This document shows, piece after piece, positions 21,978 to 33,428 of a DNA stretch of 64,000 nucleotides. Numbering within the stretch: the first letter of the stretch is position 1; every line of letters starts with the position of its first letter. The DNA lies in NCBI GenBank assembly GCA_947038565.1, contig CAMQWP010000009.1:1-64000 (forward strand), given 5' to 3'. A program made the translations under genes and the position numbers. Origin of the DNA: an uncultured Clostridia bacterium (GTDB lineage Bacteria > Bacillota > Clostridia > Christensenellales > UBA3700). The notes under the pieces are model-generated. The model was not told the origin of the DNA and ran no database searches. It saw only the letters and a list, made by a program, of their open reading frames with translations.

Positions 21978-22020
21978 CTGATCAATATAGCACCATGAAC
22001 TTACTGATAATATAAAAACA

Positions 22021-22060
22021 ATCCCCTAGTACGAACTAAATCGTACTAGGGGATTTTATT
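22021..22060 (+). terminator. Terminator of the exported propeller gene
   Basis: ATCCCCTAGTACGA-actaaa-TCGTACTAGGGGATTTTATT. Confidence 0.88.
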
Positions 22061-22164
22061 ATCGGTAAATATTCGTTTTATATTACTTTAAAGCATGATT
22101 TATGTGCTAAAAAGCATAAACTTATTATTTTACTTCATTCTATTATGTTATATTAATGCTTGTA

Positions 22165-22341
22165 TTTTACCACATTTCCGTCACGATAATCAACTGTTTG
22201 CCGTTATTGTTTATTACATCACAACACTGATATTTATGACTTTACCGCTCATTTTTTACCACATTGCAGTCGCAAAAATCAACCTTTCACAGTTATTTTT
22301 TACCACATTACCTCACTGATATTTATGACTTTACCGCTGTA
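22165..22341. repeat. 89-bp imperfect tandem duplication including the parC/gyrA-like gene 3' end
   Basis: CACTGATATTTATGACTTTACCGCT identical at 22225-22249 and 22314-22338; TTTACCACATT..GTC.C..AA.ATCAAC blocks also repeated. Confidence 0.85.
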
Positions 22342-24770
22342 ATATCTATAAGATTATGTGCTTTAACTCCTGATATCTCTCCGACGATATTCTTCATCGG
22401 CTTACCGCGTGAGTTCATGTTTTCGATATTAAGATCATCGCTATTTACGCTTATTACGACGCTATTCTCACCGACTATTGCTAGGTCATAAGGGTTTTTA
22501 ACGTGTCCTGCAAATACTACTTTTGACCCGTTCTTCGCATTGAAGTCTTGTATCTTATTACCCTTTCTATTCCTCGGTGATACTTTAACTAGCCCTGCGA
22601 TAACTCGCTTTGCATAACACTTATCAGTGATGATGATTATCTCGCCTTCGTCGTCGATTTGACCCGCAAATACTACACTATCACCGTCTCTAAGCGACAT
22701 GCCGATCACACCACTTGCTTTTCTGCCTTGGACTGGTATATCTGACTCCATATTAAGTGCGATACCGTCACCGCTGACCATCAGAATACTCTTGTTTGCG
22801 TCTAATATCTCGCATGACAATACTTCATCATCGCCTTTTAAAGTGATACCCTGATATATCCTCTTTCCTACTTTTAGATCAGCGCCCGTAGTCACTTTTA
22901 GCATACCGTTTTTGGTCATAGTAAGGATACTATTATCATTCAGCTCACTTTCTTTATACATAGATACGACGTACTCATCACTCGCAAGCTCAGGGATTAA
23001 TTTACTAATCTTTGTGCCTTTACTACGCCATTTATCGTCCGTCAAGCTGTCAACAGCGAATGTCGACACGTTTCCTTTATTTGTAAATACATATATCGGT
23101 GATTTGTTATCACACGCAAAAGCCTTCTTCACTATCTCTGTAGCGCCACAGTTTTCTACTGATTTGTTTGCCATGTTGTAAGCCTTAGCCGACAAGAACT
23201 TAACGCAACCAGAATTAACTAGCAATGCAACACCGCTCCTTTCGTCCACTTCATTTATATCAAGAATACGGATTTTTTGCTCCACTCCATCTATAAATAT
23301 CTTAGAACGACGCTCAGTCTTGTACTGTTTGCGTATCTCTAATAGCTCTTTTCTAACTAGACTATACTGCTTTTTAGGACTCTTGACGATAGCAGTCAAA
23401 TGCTCAATAATCGCGATAAGCTCAGCTATTTCCAGCCTTAAATTATTCACATCTAGCTTTGTAAGTCTGCCTAGCTTTAGCTCAACTATCGCATGTGCTT
23501 GCTTTTCTGATATGCTAAATCTTTCTCTTAGCTTTGTCTTACTCTCCGAAATCGACGCAGACGATCGTATTATCTTGATCACTTCGTCGATATTATCTAT
23601 CGCGATAATCAAGCCTTGAAGTATATGCTCCCTCGCTTTTGCAAGTGCTAGCTCGTACTGACAACGTCTGTAGATAACGCTCTTTTGATACACTACATAG
23701 TGCCTTACTAAGTCAAGTAAGCCTAATTGCTGTGGCTTGCCTTCCGCTATCGCTACTATGTTTATATTGAAGTTTTGTTGCAATGACGTATGCTTGTATA
23801 GTGCGTCAAGTATTCGCACAGGATTTGCTCCATTTCGGATCTTGATAATTATCCTCATGCCTTGTCTGTCCGACGCGTCGATGATTTCGCTGATGTTGCC
23901 AAATATCTCTTTCTTTGTCTCGCGTAATCTGTCGATATTCTCCACAAGCACCGCTTTGTTTACTTGGTACGGTAGCTCTGTTACGACGATAGTATACTTA
24001 TCTCCATCCTTTTCTATATCCGCTTTGCATCTTACCGCTACTTTGCCTTTGCCCGTTTCGTACGCTTTCTTTAAGTCCTCGCCCACTATTAGCTGTCCGC
24101 CAGTAGGGAAGTCGGGGGCTTTTATATACTCCATCATTCCGTCAAGACTGATGTCGGGATTGTCAATGTATGCACACACGCCGTCGATTACTTCGGTGAT
24201 GTTATGCGGTGGTATATTCGTCGCTAGTCCGACTGCTATTCCCGATGCTCCATTTACTAGAAGGTTTGGATATCTTCCAGGTAATGTCCTCGGCTCTTTC
24301 ATCGTGTCATCGAAGTTTAGACCCCAATCAACGGTGTCTTTGTCAATGTCGCGTAGCATTTCCATAGCAAGCGGTTGTAGCCTGACTTCTGTATACCTCA
24401 TAGCCGCAGCAGGGTCGCCGTCGACACTACCAAAGTTACCATGACCGTCCACTAACTTCGCACTCATATTGAAGTTTTGTGCCATTCTCACGGTCGCACC
24501 GTACACAGAACTATCGCCATGCGGGTGGTATTTTCCTAAGCAATCACCGACTATTCTCGCACTCTTTTTATGTGGCTTGTCAGGCGATACGCCTAGCTCA
24601 AACATTGTAAATAATATCCTACGTTGTACGGGCTTCAGTCCGTCCTCAACTCTCGGCAATGCTCTATCTAATATAACATACTCCGAGTACGGCATCATGG
24701 ATTTGTGTAATACCTCGGAGATATCGCTCTCTAAGATATTTTCTATAATTAACTTTTCCTTACCTGCCAC
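22323..24770 (-). CDS. Type IIA DNA topoisomerase subunit A (ParC/GyrA family)
   Basis: [48 protein letters not shown] catalytic Tyr; no canonical GyrA box (QRRGGKG) seen. Confidence 0.95.
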   Translation of the reverse strand: MAGKEKLIIENILESDISEVLHKSMMPYSEYVILDRALPRVEDGLKPVQRRILFTMFELGVSPDKPHKKSARIVGDCLGKYHPHGDSSVYGATVRMAQNFNMSAKLVDGHGNFGSVDGDPAAAMRYTEVRLQPLAMEMLRDIDKDTVDWGLNFDDTMKEPRTLPGRYPNLLVNGASGIAVGLATNIPPHNITEVIDGVCAYIDNPDISLDGMMEYIKAPDFPTGGQLIVGEDLKKAYETGKGKVAVRCKADIEKDGDKYTIVVTELPYQVNKAVLVENIDRLRETKKEIFGNISEIIDASDRQGMRIIIKIRNGANPVRILDALYKHTSLQQNFNINIVAIAEGKPQQLGLLDLVRHYVVYQKSVIYRRCQYELALAKAREHILQGLIIAIDNIDEVIKIIRSSASISESKTKLRERFSISEKQAHAIVELKLGRLTKLDVNNLRLEIAELIAIIEHLTAIVKSPKKQYSLVRKELLEIRKQYKTERRSKIFIDGVEQKIRILDINEVDERSGVALLVNSGCVKFLSAKAYNMANKSVENCGATEIVKKAFACDNKSPIYVFTNKGNVSTFAVDSLTDDKWRSKGTKISKLIPELASDEYVVSMYKESELNDNSILTMTKNGMLKVTTGADLKVGKRIYQGITLKGDDEVLSCEILDANKSILMVSGDGIALNMESDIPVQGRKASGVIGMSLRDGDSVVFAGQIDDEGEIIIITDKCYAKRVIAGLVKVSPRNRKGNKIQDFNAKNGSKVVFAGHVKNPYDLAIVGENSVVISVNSDDLNIENMNSRGKPMKNIVGEISGVKAHNLIDITAVKS

Positions 24771-24774
24771 AGCA

Positions 24775-26742
24775 CTATCCTCCTATCTCATCAAAATTAT
24801 CCGTCTTATTAAAGTTCGCATAAGTGTTGATATACTCTTTTCTTGCATTCGCATTGTCGCCCATAAGCGTTGTGATTAGCTTGTCCGCATCGACATTGTC
24901 GCCCACGACCACCTTGACTAATGCCCTATTCTCAGGGTTTAGAGTAGTCTCCCACAATTGCTCTGGATTCATCTCGCCTAGTCCTTTGTAACGCTGAAGA
25001 GTCTTCTTTCCGCTCATGTCTTCTAGCAACTCTTCTAGCTTGATGTCGTCGTAAACGTAATGGATTTTGCCTTTATTCTCCACCTTGTAAAGCGGTGGCA
25101 TACCGATATAAACATGTCCTTCCGTGATCAGCTCACGCATGTATCTGTAGAAGAATGTCAATAGTATCGCGCGAATGTGTGCTCCGTCCTGATCGGCATC
25201 GGCTAGTATGATTACTTTGTTATACTTCAAGCTGTCGATATTAAACTTCTTATGCACGCCCGTACCTAATGCACTTATTATAGTACGTATCTCTTCGTTA
25301 TCCAATGCTCTGTCTAGCTTGGCTTTCTCTACATTCAAAGGCTTGCCTTTCAGCGGTAGAATCGCTTGAAAATTCCTATCCCTTCCGCTCTTTGCCGATC
25401 CGCCCGCCGAGTCACCCTCGACTATAAATATCTCGTTTCGGCTAGCGTTCTTACCTATGCAAGGCGATAACTTTCCGATAAGTTTATTGTTCGAAATCTC
25501 TCGAAGTTGCTTATTTACATCCTTACTATCTTGCAGTCTTTCACGCTCTTTCTTTGCGAGCAATGCCTTGTTATAAATACTTACAAGCACTGGCTTAGAT
25601 AGTTTCTTAAGCGAGTCGGACATGCCGTTATATACCATCTCTTCGACTGGCTTTTTAATCCACGCATTGCTTAGCTTCGCCTTAGTCTGACCTTCAAATT
25701 CAGGGTCGATCATGTTTAGCAACATCACCACCGTAAGCCCGTCTCTGAAATCATCTCCAGTAAGCACATCTTTCTCTTTAAGCAAACCGTTAGCTTTTGC
25801 AAAGTCATTCATTGCTCTCGATATACCTAGCTTCATGCTCATCTCATGCACTCCGCCTTCGCTAGTCGGGATATTGTTTACAAAGCTACTTATTGACTCA
25901 CTGCTGTCCGTGTGTTGCATTGCGATCTTTACCGCTAGCTTGTCTATCTTGCCTTCAAAATATATCGGCTCTTCATACACAGACTTCTTGCTATCATTCT
26001 GATACAGAACGAAGTCGACAAGTCCGCCTTTAAAGTTATATGACGCTGTCTTCACTCCAAATAAATCCATATCCATACGCTCATCAGTAAGCGAAATAGT
26101 AAGAGTATTATTTAAGAAAGCAAGCTCTCTTATACGTTTATTGATAGTATCGAAACTAAGTCTATTCCTGCCGAATACTCTATCATCAGGCATGAAATCA
26201 ACTTTTGTACCACGCTTATTTTTAGCACAGTCGATTACAGTTAGATTTGATTTTTTGATACCACTTCGCACCTTGCCCGCCACCTCTGGCGAATGAAACT
26301 TCATAGTATGCGAGTGACCGCCTCTATACACGGTGACATCAAGCCACCTAGATAATGCGTTAGTAACAGCCGAGCCTACGCCATGTAGTCCGCCAGAATA
26401 ATTATAAGACTCATCGCCACCAAATTTAGCTCCAGAATGTAGCTTAGTAAATACAAGCTCTACCGCTGGCACTTTCAATTTCTCGTGTATGTCTACGGGG
26501 ATACCTCTGCCATTATCGGTAACGGATACACTATCATCACTATGTATAACAATATCTATTTTATTACCATGACCATTCGCTACCTCGTCGATACTATTGT
26601 CGACTATCTCCCATAGTATATGATGCAATCCCTTAGCCGAAGTATCGCCTATGTACATACCAGGACGCACACGCACAGCCTCTAACCCTTCTAGGACATC
26701 AATACTCTTAGATGTATATTCGCTACTTTTAACTCCAGCCAT
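24775..26742 (-). CDS. Type IIA DNA topoisomerase subunit B (ParE/GyrB family)
   Basis: [64 protein letters not shown]; start chosen after AAGGAGAT SD (ORF track 26769). Confidence 0.95.
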   Translation of the reverse strand: MAGVKSSEYTSKSIDVLEGLEAVRVRPGMYIGDTSAKGLHHILWEIVDNSIDEVANGHGNKIDIVIHSDDSVSVTDNGRGIPVDIHEKLKVPAVELVFTKLHSGAKFGGDESYNYSGGLHGVGSAVTNALSRWLDVTVYRGGHSHTMKFHSPEVAGKVRSGIKKSNLTVIDCAKNKRGTKVDFMPDDRVFGRNRLSFDTINKRIRELAFLNNTLTISLTDERMDMDLFGVKTASYNFKGGLVDFVLYQNDSKKSVYEEPIYFEGKIDKLAVKIAMQHTDSSESISSFVNNIPTSEGGVHEMSMKLGISRAMNDFAKANGLLKEKDVLTGDDFRDGLTVVMLLNMIDPEFEGQTKAKLSNAWIKKPVEEMVYNGMSDSLKKLSKPVLVSIYNKALLAKKERERLQDSKDVNKQLREISNNKLIGKLSPCIGKNASRNEIFIVEGDSAGGSAKSGRDRNFQAILPLKGKPLNVEKAKLDRALDNEEIRTIISALGTGVHKKFNIDSLKYNKVIILADADQDGAHIRAILLTFFYRYMRELITEGHVYIGMPPLYKVENKGKIHYVYDDIKLEELLEDMSGKKTLQRYKGLGEMNPEQLWETTLNPENRALVKVVVGDNVDADKLITTLMGDNANARKEYINTYANFNKTDNFDEIGG

Positions 26743-26986
26743 TAATATCTCCTTCTGCGTCGTCATCATGACGACAAATCACTTCTATTATTATAGCACA
26801 CAAATACATAAAAATAAACCCCTATTATAATATTATAACAAAATATTTTATACATATCCTACCTCTTATATCAGCTATCGCCGTGCATTGTGTCGATTTT
26901 TATCATGATTTATCTTATTTTAGCATATAGGTAATACCGATTTTAAATACCTAGATAATGCACAAGTCAAACGCTCGCTATTGCAA

Positions 26987-27022
26987 ATAAAAATAAGCAC
27001 AACCGCAGGGCTATGCTTATTT
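26987..27022 (-). terminator. Putative terminator downstream of the alpha/beta hydrolase
   Basis: Minus strand AATAAGCATAGCCCTGCGGTTGTGCTTATTTTTATTT. Confidence 0.6.
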
Positions 27023-27159
27023 GTTTATCACTATATTTTTACTGATATTTTTACTATATTATCTTCCGATTTATATAGTATTTTTTTATCATTTCGCACG
27101 CTCATAAATATTGCTAAATCAATAATTCATGATGATGATCAATACCGATGAATATTACT

Positions 27160-28080
27160 TCATTTCACAAAAAGCCTATCAGCATACTCTAATACGTCCG
27201 CCATTACTTGGTCACGAACTACGTCATTTAGTATCTCATGCCTTGCCTTTGGATATAGCTTTATACTCACGTCATTAAGACCATTCGATCTATAACAATT
27301 ATAAAGATTTGTAGTCGCCTTACCAGACCCGCCTACAGGATCACATTCACCACTGATGATAAATATAGGCAAGTCGCGTTTGATTTTATTCAAGTTTTCA
27401 GCTTTATATAATTTTGTAAAAGCACCACTCATTGTCTTAAAGAAATCTATCGACATCACCATGCCACAAAGTGGATCTGCATTGTATCTATCGCACTCGG
27501 CTTTTTCACTTGATAGCCAACAGTTGACAAACTTATCCTCTTTAAACATAGCGTCATACGGCTTGAAAGCCATATTAGTAATCATCTTCGCAGGCTTATC
27601 TTTATTGAAAAGTTTTGATTGCATACCTGCTACCATCTTGCCAGATTTTATCAAGATACCGTCTTGCTTAGCAGAACCGCAAAGGACTATACCTGCTAGC
27701 AAATCACTAGCATTTTGAATGTATGCTTGAGTGATGAATGATCCATAGCTATGACCAAATATCATAAGCGGTAGATTGTACTTTTCTTTTAGATGTTTTG
27801 TAAGCATTATCTGATCTGACATGTTATCAAAAAATGGATTACCAGTCTCGCACACACCTACACTATTATTCTCAAGAGCGGTGTTTCCGTGACCTCTTAG
27901 ATCACTGCCGACTACAAGATATCCATTGCTATTCAAAAACCTAGCAAACTCGTCATATCTCTCCACATGCTCCGCCATGCCGTGTATGATCTGAATGATG
28001 CCTTTTGGCTCACTCACCTCAGTCCAATTCACGGTGTTAAAAACTCTTTTATTGCTACCAGTAAATTTCTCAATTTTCAT
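27160..28080 (-). CDS. Alpha/beta hydrolase (monoglyceride lipase/lysophospholipase-like)
   Basis: IIHGMAEHVERYDEFARFLNSNGYLVVGSDLRGHG; GHSYGSF nucleophile elbow; GECDPVG; ARHEIL. Confidence 0.88.
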   Translation of the reverse strand: MKIEKFTGSNKRVFNTVNWTEVSEPKGIIQIIHGMAEHVERYDEFARFLNSNGYLVVGSDLRGHGNTALENNSVGVCETGNPFFDNMSDQIMLTKHLKEKYNLPLMIFGHSYGSFITQAYIQNASDLLAGIVLCGSAKQDGILIKSGKMVAGMQSKLFNKDKPAKMITNMAFKPYDAMFKEDKFVNCWLSSEKAECDRYNADPLCGMVMSIDFFKTMSGAFTKLYKAENLNKIKRDLPIFIISGECDPVGGSGKATTNLYNCYRSNGLNDVSIKLYPKARHEILNDVVRDQVMADVLEYADRLFVK

Positions 28081-28363
28081 ACTTTTATACCCCTTACAGT
28101 ATTCTTAATTTTTTCGATAAAAGTGCACTAAGTTTCACTTACAAAAACTATCTAATATCCGATATAAAAACATCACTATAATATAGATAATTTATAAACA
28201 TAAAACCATAATCAGCAAGCAAAAACTACTTACTCTCTTAAATCTATTACTATATATATTCTACACTATATTTGCACAAAACACAATGCCTATTTAAAAA
28301 TATGAACGATTTAAGCATAATTGTGCAAAGAGCTACTATACTAGTTATAACGGAGGAAAAATT

Positions 28364-29419
28364 ATGCAAAAAATCGTATTGACAGGCGGAGGCAGTTGTG
28401 GACACATACTTCCTAGTATCGCACTACTTCCAGAGCTGAAAAAACACTTTGATAAGATATATTATTTTGGTGAGAATGACAGTCTCGAGCAAAGCATCGC
28501 AAAAGAAAATAATCTTGAGTTTTTCCATACAAAAGCTATCAAGCTAACTCGCGGTAGTATCTTGAAAAATCTCGCTATACCATTCGTACTACCAAAGGCA
28601 ATATATGATGCTAGATTATTACTTAAAAAACTATCCCCCGACGTAGTCTTTTCTAAAGGCGGATATGTATCACTTCCCACTACTATCGCCGCACAATTAT
28701 TAGGCATACCAGTAGTAGTTCACGAGTCGGATAATACGTTAGGTGTAGCGAATAAACTAGCATCGTATACCGCCAAACGCGTTATTATGCCGAATACGCA
28801 TGCAAATAAAAGCGAAAAATACGTGCAAATTGCTAATCCACTTAGAGCTAAAATCCTGAATGGAAATGCAAGAAAAGTGATGATAGAACACCAGCTTAGA
28901 ATAAACTTTCAAAACATATTAATCATAGGCGGAAGTCTAGGTGCAAGTAGTATAAATGATGTAATAATGAATGGGATTAGTGAGCTGACAGCGAAGTATA
29001 ATATCATACATTTAACTGGCAAAGGCAAGATATCCCACATAAAAACTGAAGGCTATTATCCTCTAGAATATGCTAGCAATATAGAAGATTATTATGCAGT
29101 AGCTGACTTAGTAATATCGCGTGCTGGTGCTGGTGCTATAGCTGAGCTAAAAGCTCTCGGCAAAAGAGCTATATTGATACCGCTACCCGATAGTTGTTCA
29201 AGAGGCGACCAAAAAATCAACGCGACTGACTCTGGATATTTAGTTATGGATCAAAATGATTTAGACGCAACAAGTCTACTTCATAACATTGCATGTGTGA
29301 TAGATAGTGAATGTCCTGAGTCCAACTATGACTATGCTACTCCAAAAAAGATAGTAGACGTGATAATTACTGCGAAAAACATGCGAGTAAACTCTCCGAA
29401 TAACACAGCAAAATACTGA
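28364..29419 (+). CDS. murG: MurG-family UDP-GlcNAc transferase
   Basis: IVLTGGGSCGHILPSIALLPELKK; PDVVFSKGGYVSLPTTIAAQLLGIPVVVHESD; IIGGSLGASSIND; VISRAGAGAIAELKALGKRAILIPLP. Confidence 0.9.
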   Translation: MQKIVLTGGGSCGHILPSIALLPELKKHFDKIYYFGENDSLEQSIAKENNLEFFHTKAIKLTRGSILKNLAIPFVLPKAIYDARLLLKKLSPDVVFSKGGYVSLPTTIAAQLLGIPVVVHESDNTLGVANKLASYTAKRVIMPNTHANKSEKYVQIANPLRAKILNGNARKVMIEHQLRINFQNILIIGGSLGASSINDVIMNGISELTAKYNIIHLTGKGKISHIKTEGYYPLEYASNIEDYYAVADLVISRAGAGAIAELKALGKRAILIPLPDSCSRGDQKINATDSGYLVMDQNDLDATSLLHNIACVIDSECPESNYDYATPKKIVDVIITAKNMRVNSPNNTAKY

Positions 29420-29501
29420 TCCAAAAAAGATAATAATAACATATATAATGCGTCATTATACGCATTACAAAATATGAATTTTTTATAATAATTATAATCA
29501 A

Positions 29502-29530
29502 AAAAGACAGCCATATTACGGCTGTCTTTT
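29502..29530. terminator. Bidirectional terminator between murG and the phage-like module
   Basis: AAAAGACAGCC-atatta-CGGCTGTCTTTT between convergent genes. Confidence 0.85.
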
Positions 29531-29581
29531 ACTGATATTATGGATTATTAATCATACAACTATAGGTTCGTTCTTACTTGA

Positions 29582-29776
29582 TTAATCTTTATCAATATAC
29601 CCGACTCCATCGCTGGGATTACTGATAATACCTAGCACTACTAATACGCCAAGTACTGCTGATATTATCTCATTTACATACGGTACATCTATCCTAAGAC
29701 CGCACGCTTGAAGTAGCATAATAATGCAACTTGCTACGCTCATCCACAGCCCGTAATTCTTAAATTTTTCTTTCAT
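29582..29776 (-). CDS. Holin-like phage protein (phi-LC3-type)
   Basis: 64 aa, two hydrophobic segments, NEIISAVLGVLVVLGIISNPSDGVGYID tail typical of this holin family. Confidence 0.72.
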   Translation of the reverse strand: MKEKFKNYGLWMSVASCIIMLLQACGLRIDVPYVNEIISAVLGVLVVLGIISNPSDGVGYIDKD

Positions 29777-30003
29777 ACTCGCTCCTTATATAGCCTTATT
29801 GGCAATACTAATTTGCTATTGATTTGCTTAACTTCTTCGTCGATTTCTTTGACTATTACTAGCTCATCAGCTAGCTTTGTTATCAATTCTTGATACTTGT
29901 TTTCTCGCTTTTTACTATCTGAAAGTATATAGAAAAGTAAGCATACAAACATGATAGCAAATATCCCACTTTTCGCAATTATTGCGATAAATTCATTAGG
30001 CAT
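29773..30003 (-). CDS. BhlA/UviB-like holin-like protein
   Basis: N-terminal TM (GIFAIMFVCLLFYILSDSKKRENKYQELI) followed by coiled coil. Confidence 0.7.
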   Translation of the reverse strand: MPNEFIAIIAKSGIFAIMFVCLLFYILSDSKKRENKYQELITKLADELVIVKEIDEEVKQINSKLVLPIRLYKERV

Positions 30004-30970
30004 TGCGGTAGCTTCTTACAAATTTATTATACTCATAACCTAATAATTCTGATAGTGCTGGATTACTTTTTATCATGTCTAACACCTCGTCTTTATCGAA
30101 TTTATCATAGTATGCTTTTGCTGACTCAACACGCTTATTATAATGCGTTGCCCTATCGCCACTATAGCCGTACCTTGCCTCTTTTTTAAGCTCCGCTTGT
30201 AGTTGAGTGTCGTAGTCTTTTCCTTTTTGATCAGCTATGTCTAGCTTGTATTTTTCGAATTCCTCTTGCTCTTTGGTTGTAGCTTTATTATACTTTTCTA
30301 CCTTTTCTTTCTCTTTCTCTCTATCGCTAGTTTGACTTTTGATATTGCCATCTACTTTGCCATTATAACTGCTTTCAAGTTTTTTACCACTCTCTAGCTT
30401 TTCTTTTTCAGCCTCTGCTTTAAGGTCATTTGCGAGCTTTATCTCATGCTCTAAACCTGCGATTATTTTATCAAGCTCCTCTGATGCTAAACCGTCTAGC
30501 TCAGTATTTTTACTACCAACTATTGACGAATCTAGTATGCCTTTTACGTACGCACTATCTCGAAAATCAATCACGTCGTCCTCTAGGTTTTCACTCACGA
30601 TTTCGCTATCTTTATCCGACTTATTTTCTGCATTTTCTATATCCTCATCAGCATCATTTATATCCTCACTATACTCAGATTCTATAGTAGATTTACCATC
30701 GTTATAGTAAGATTCATACTCTTCTTTTGCAAGTCTTTCTATCTCTTCGTCGCTAAGTCCCTCATATTCCTTGTACACGAAATCCTTATCATCAGGCTTA
30801 AACATGTCTATATAGTCTTGTTTTTCTTTCTCAAGCCTCTTGCGTTCTTCTTCCGCAAGTGCTTCAAGTTCCTGATTAATACTAGCCGAATTATCATCGT
30901 TACTAGTAGCTTTTTGCACGCTTTTGCTCTCACCTTCAAACCATTTTCCTACACTGTCAAATACACCCAT
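29996..30970 (-). CDS. Highly charged coiled-coil phage structural/ejection-type protein
   Basis: Position in late operon; Glu/Lys-rich heptad-like sequence. Confidence 0.55.
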   Translation of the reverse strand: MGVFDSVGKWFEGESKSVQKATSNDDNSASINQELEALAEEERKRLEKEKQDYIDMFKPDDKDFVYKEYEGLSDEEIERLAKEEYESYYNDGKSTIESEYSEDINDADEDIENAENKSDKDSEIVSENLEDDVIDFRDSAYVKGILDSSIVGSKNTELDGLASEELDKIIAGLEHEIKLANDLKAEAEKEKLESGKKLESSYNGKVDGNIKSQTSDREKEKEKVEKYNKATTKEQEEFEKYKLDIADQKGKDYDTQLQAELKKEARYGYSGDRATHYNKRVESAKAYYDKFDKDEVLDMIKSNPALSELLGYEYNKFVRSYRNA

Positions 30971-30982
30971 TCTCTATACCTC

Positions 30983-31402
30983 CTATATTAATTTTAGCCC
31001 GACACCAGACAGTTTCAGCCTTGCCATGCTAAGTCCTGTACCGGTGATAACAAGCTCAATATTATTCATTTTTTTACTTTTTACCTGCACGACACCACTT
31101 GCTAGCATATCGCATGTCGGGACTATTATATCGCCATTTAGCTTCAGCACGCACGTCACATCAGTACCACTAAGCACTGTTATCTCGTATCTTAACACTC
31201 CGCTTGTGACACAAAATCCAGTTATTATATCAATACCGCCAGACACTGCCGATCGCCTCTCTATACTCCTAGACTGAGTTATGCTACTACTTAAAAGTAG
31301 CATTTCTTCGTCTATATCCTCTAGCTTATATTTTACTTTGCTTAACTCACTCATAACACTCCTTACCGAAAAACACCCTACGCTTGCACTGATTATTATC
31401 AC
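30983..31402 (-). CDS. Phage hypothetical protein
   Basis: In late operon; no recognised motif. Confidence 0.5.
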   Translation of the reverse strand: MIIISASVGCFSVRSVMSELSKVKYKLEDIDEEMLLLSSSITQSRSIERRSAVSGGIDIITGFCVTSGVLRYEITVLSGTDVTCVLKLNGDIIVPTCDMLASGVVQVKSKKMNNIELVITGTGLSMARLKLSGVGLKLI

Positions 31403-31484
31403 TATCTACGCCGTATCCATGATGTTTTATTTGCACTTTTACCTAGTCTTGCACGCATAGCAAAAGTGAGATAATAATTATATT

Positions 31485-32891
31485 TTATATATTATCTAAC
31501 ACTTGATACTCGATAATCGGTGATGGCACTTTTATCTTGTGCCCTTGCGGTTTTAGCTCGAACTGAAACTCTTTTCCTTTTAAGTTTATCAGTACTCGAC
31601 GCTCCTCTCCGACCGTATAAGAATACCCATCACCATCGCATATAATGCGAAATGCTATTTTGCTTTCTCCTCCGAAAACGATATTTTTGATGACTTTATA
31701 TACGCCTGACTTACCAAAATCAATCTCACCACTTCGCCAAATCATACTGCTAGGTGCGGTATCATCAGCAAGTATACAGAGTCTATTATCCGCTAAATCC
31801 AGATAATCATCACTACCGTAATAGGTCAAAACGCACTTATCTCCACCGCTTCGAACACCTACTATTTTATCTCCACTCTCGTGTGAAATGTAATGATATT
31901 TCATAGTAGACACGTCCACAACTAGTATCTCTACAGACATTTTAGCAGGACTATTATCGTATATATTATAGTAACACTTACCGTCTAGGTAAGTGCCTGA
32001 TATCGTCTTGCCGCTCAGCTTACTAGACAACTCGCGACAATATATCCTACTCTCATAACCGTCAAATAGACCTAGCCCCATACTAGAACAATACACTACT
32101 CTATCCACTGCACTGACCACGCTACCGCCTATAATATCATTTTCGATATTGATATTTTTGACAGTAAACTCCGACTGATCGGTAAAGGCAGTTACCTTTG
32201 ATATACCGCGTTCTTGCACCACTATAAGTGACTGATTTACACTGACGATATCAGTGATAGCACCATTCTCCGCAGGTAGATTTATATACCCACCAGCGTC
32301 AATACTAGTCTGCCAGTTATACGGATTGAAGTCATCACTAAAATGCAATGTATTCTCACCTTGACAACACGCAAAAGCACGCATATTATGATTGCACAAT
32401 ATTGCAAAATTATGCCCTACTGCATGAGTGGTAAAGGCAATACCGTCGTAGCTTACTAGATTTCCTAGCGAGTCCGCCATGATAGTATTACTCACACCGT
32501 CCAGCTCGAACTCCATATAGCTATCATGCAAAATCACATGCTCATGACTCACCGCACTATAGCTTGCACCGTCATTTTTCACCACCCACACCTTGCTACT
32601 TGTACCTAGAATAAGTGTCGGAGGCAAGTTCTCTTCGCCTTTATTATAGTGGCTCGCGAATAGCTTGAGAGCACCTTTATCCGCAATGCACTCAAGCCCG
32701 TCTACCTTTTTCACCCTTAGTGACTGTACAAGCACGCCGTTTTTCTCGGCTAGATTTTCTTGCATGATCGCAAAATGCACAGGCACTGAAGTAGAATAAA
32801 AGTCCTCACTGACCCCACCGAAATCGGACAGCAAATTACGCATTGTCTTCGGCGGTCTTATATAGTTAATCTTCTTACTCATGCTCACCAA
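31485..32891 (-). CDS. Phage tail-hub/DNA-stabilisation-like protein, beta-propeller-like
   Basis: NTLHFSDDFNPYNWQ, ITDIVSVNQSLIVVQERGISKVT resemble podovirus portal-plug/tail-hub beta-propellers; position after head genes. Confidence 0.55.
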   Translation of the reverse strand: MVSMSKKINYIRPPKTMRNLLSDFGGVSEDFYSTSVPVHFAIMQENLAEKNGVLVQSLRVKKVDGLECIADKGALKLFASHYNKGEENLPPTLILGTSSKVWVVKNDGASYSAVSHEHVILHDSYMEFELDGVSNTIMADSLGNLVSYDGIAFTTHAVGHNFAILCNHNMRAFACCQGENTLHFSDDFNPYNWQTSIDAGGYINLPAENGAITDIVSVNQSLIVVQERGISKVTAFTDQSEFTVKNINIENDIIGGSVVSAVDRVVYCSSMGLGLFDGYESRIYCRELSSKLSGKTISGTYLDGKCYYNIYDNSPAKMSVEILVVDVSTMKYHYISHESGDKIVGVRSGGDKCVLTYYGSDDYLDLADNRLCILADDTAPSSMIWRSGEIDFGKSGVYKVIKNIVFGGESKIAFRIICDGDGYSYTVGEERRVLINLKGKEFQFELKPQGHKIKVPSPIIEYQVLDNI

Positions 32892-33427
32892 CTCCCACGC
32901 TTCAGCTTAATTTCTCTAGTTGGCATGACCGCAAGTTTTATCATCTCTCTGTATCTTTTATCATAAAGCATACTGTCCTCGTACCTACCATTTATCATAC
33001 AATACTCACCAAGCACGCCGTTTATTATAAGTAGCTCAGTAATGCGTGGCGAGAGTTTTATCTCGTCATCTAGCTCGACCGCCAGTGGCAAATAGCAATA
33101 TTCGATAGTCACATCGCCATCGCCCTCTACCATGAGAAAGCTCGGATATAAGCGGAATTTTATACTATCACCGCTAGAGTCACTCACCTTTTTAACGTTG
33201 ATAAGACGCTCTGAAAAAAGATCGTAACTGATCATTTTATTGACCGCACATACCTTATCAATGCACCTCACTTCCACATAATCACTCGCAAGCTCGCTCA
33301 CGACAAGGTTAAGACATCTGACGATAGTGATGATTAATTCGTCGTCCGTAGGCAAAAGACTGAGGTTATATCTTGCGTCAATGCCTAGTCGTACTAATAC
33401 TTGTTTTACTATACTATCCACTCGCAT
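32885..33427 (-). CDS. Putative phage head-tail adaptor
   Basis: MRVDSIVKQVLVRLGI...LLPTDDELIITIVRCLNLVVSELASDY; position after capsid; start after GAGGAG SD (ORF track 33460). Confidence 0.5.
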   Translation of the reverse strand: MRVDSIVKQVLVRLGIDARYNLSLLPTDDELIITIVRCLNLVVSELASDYVEVRCIDKVCAVNKMISYDLFSERLINVKKVSDSSGDSIKFRLYPSFLMVEGDGDVTIEYCYLPLAVELDDEIKLSPRITELLIINGVLGEYCMINGRYEDSMLYDKRYREMIKLAVMPTREIKLKRGSW

Positions 33428-33428
33428 A

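Noticed and set aside
23737-24444. 235-aa plus-strand ORF inside the topoisomerase A gene
   Set aside because: Antisense shadow of a well-conserved coding frame.
29582-30003. Type I toxin-like small membrane proteins
   Set aside because: Sequence pattern and position at the end of a phage late operon fit holins better.
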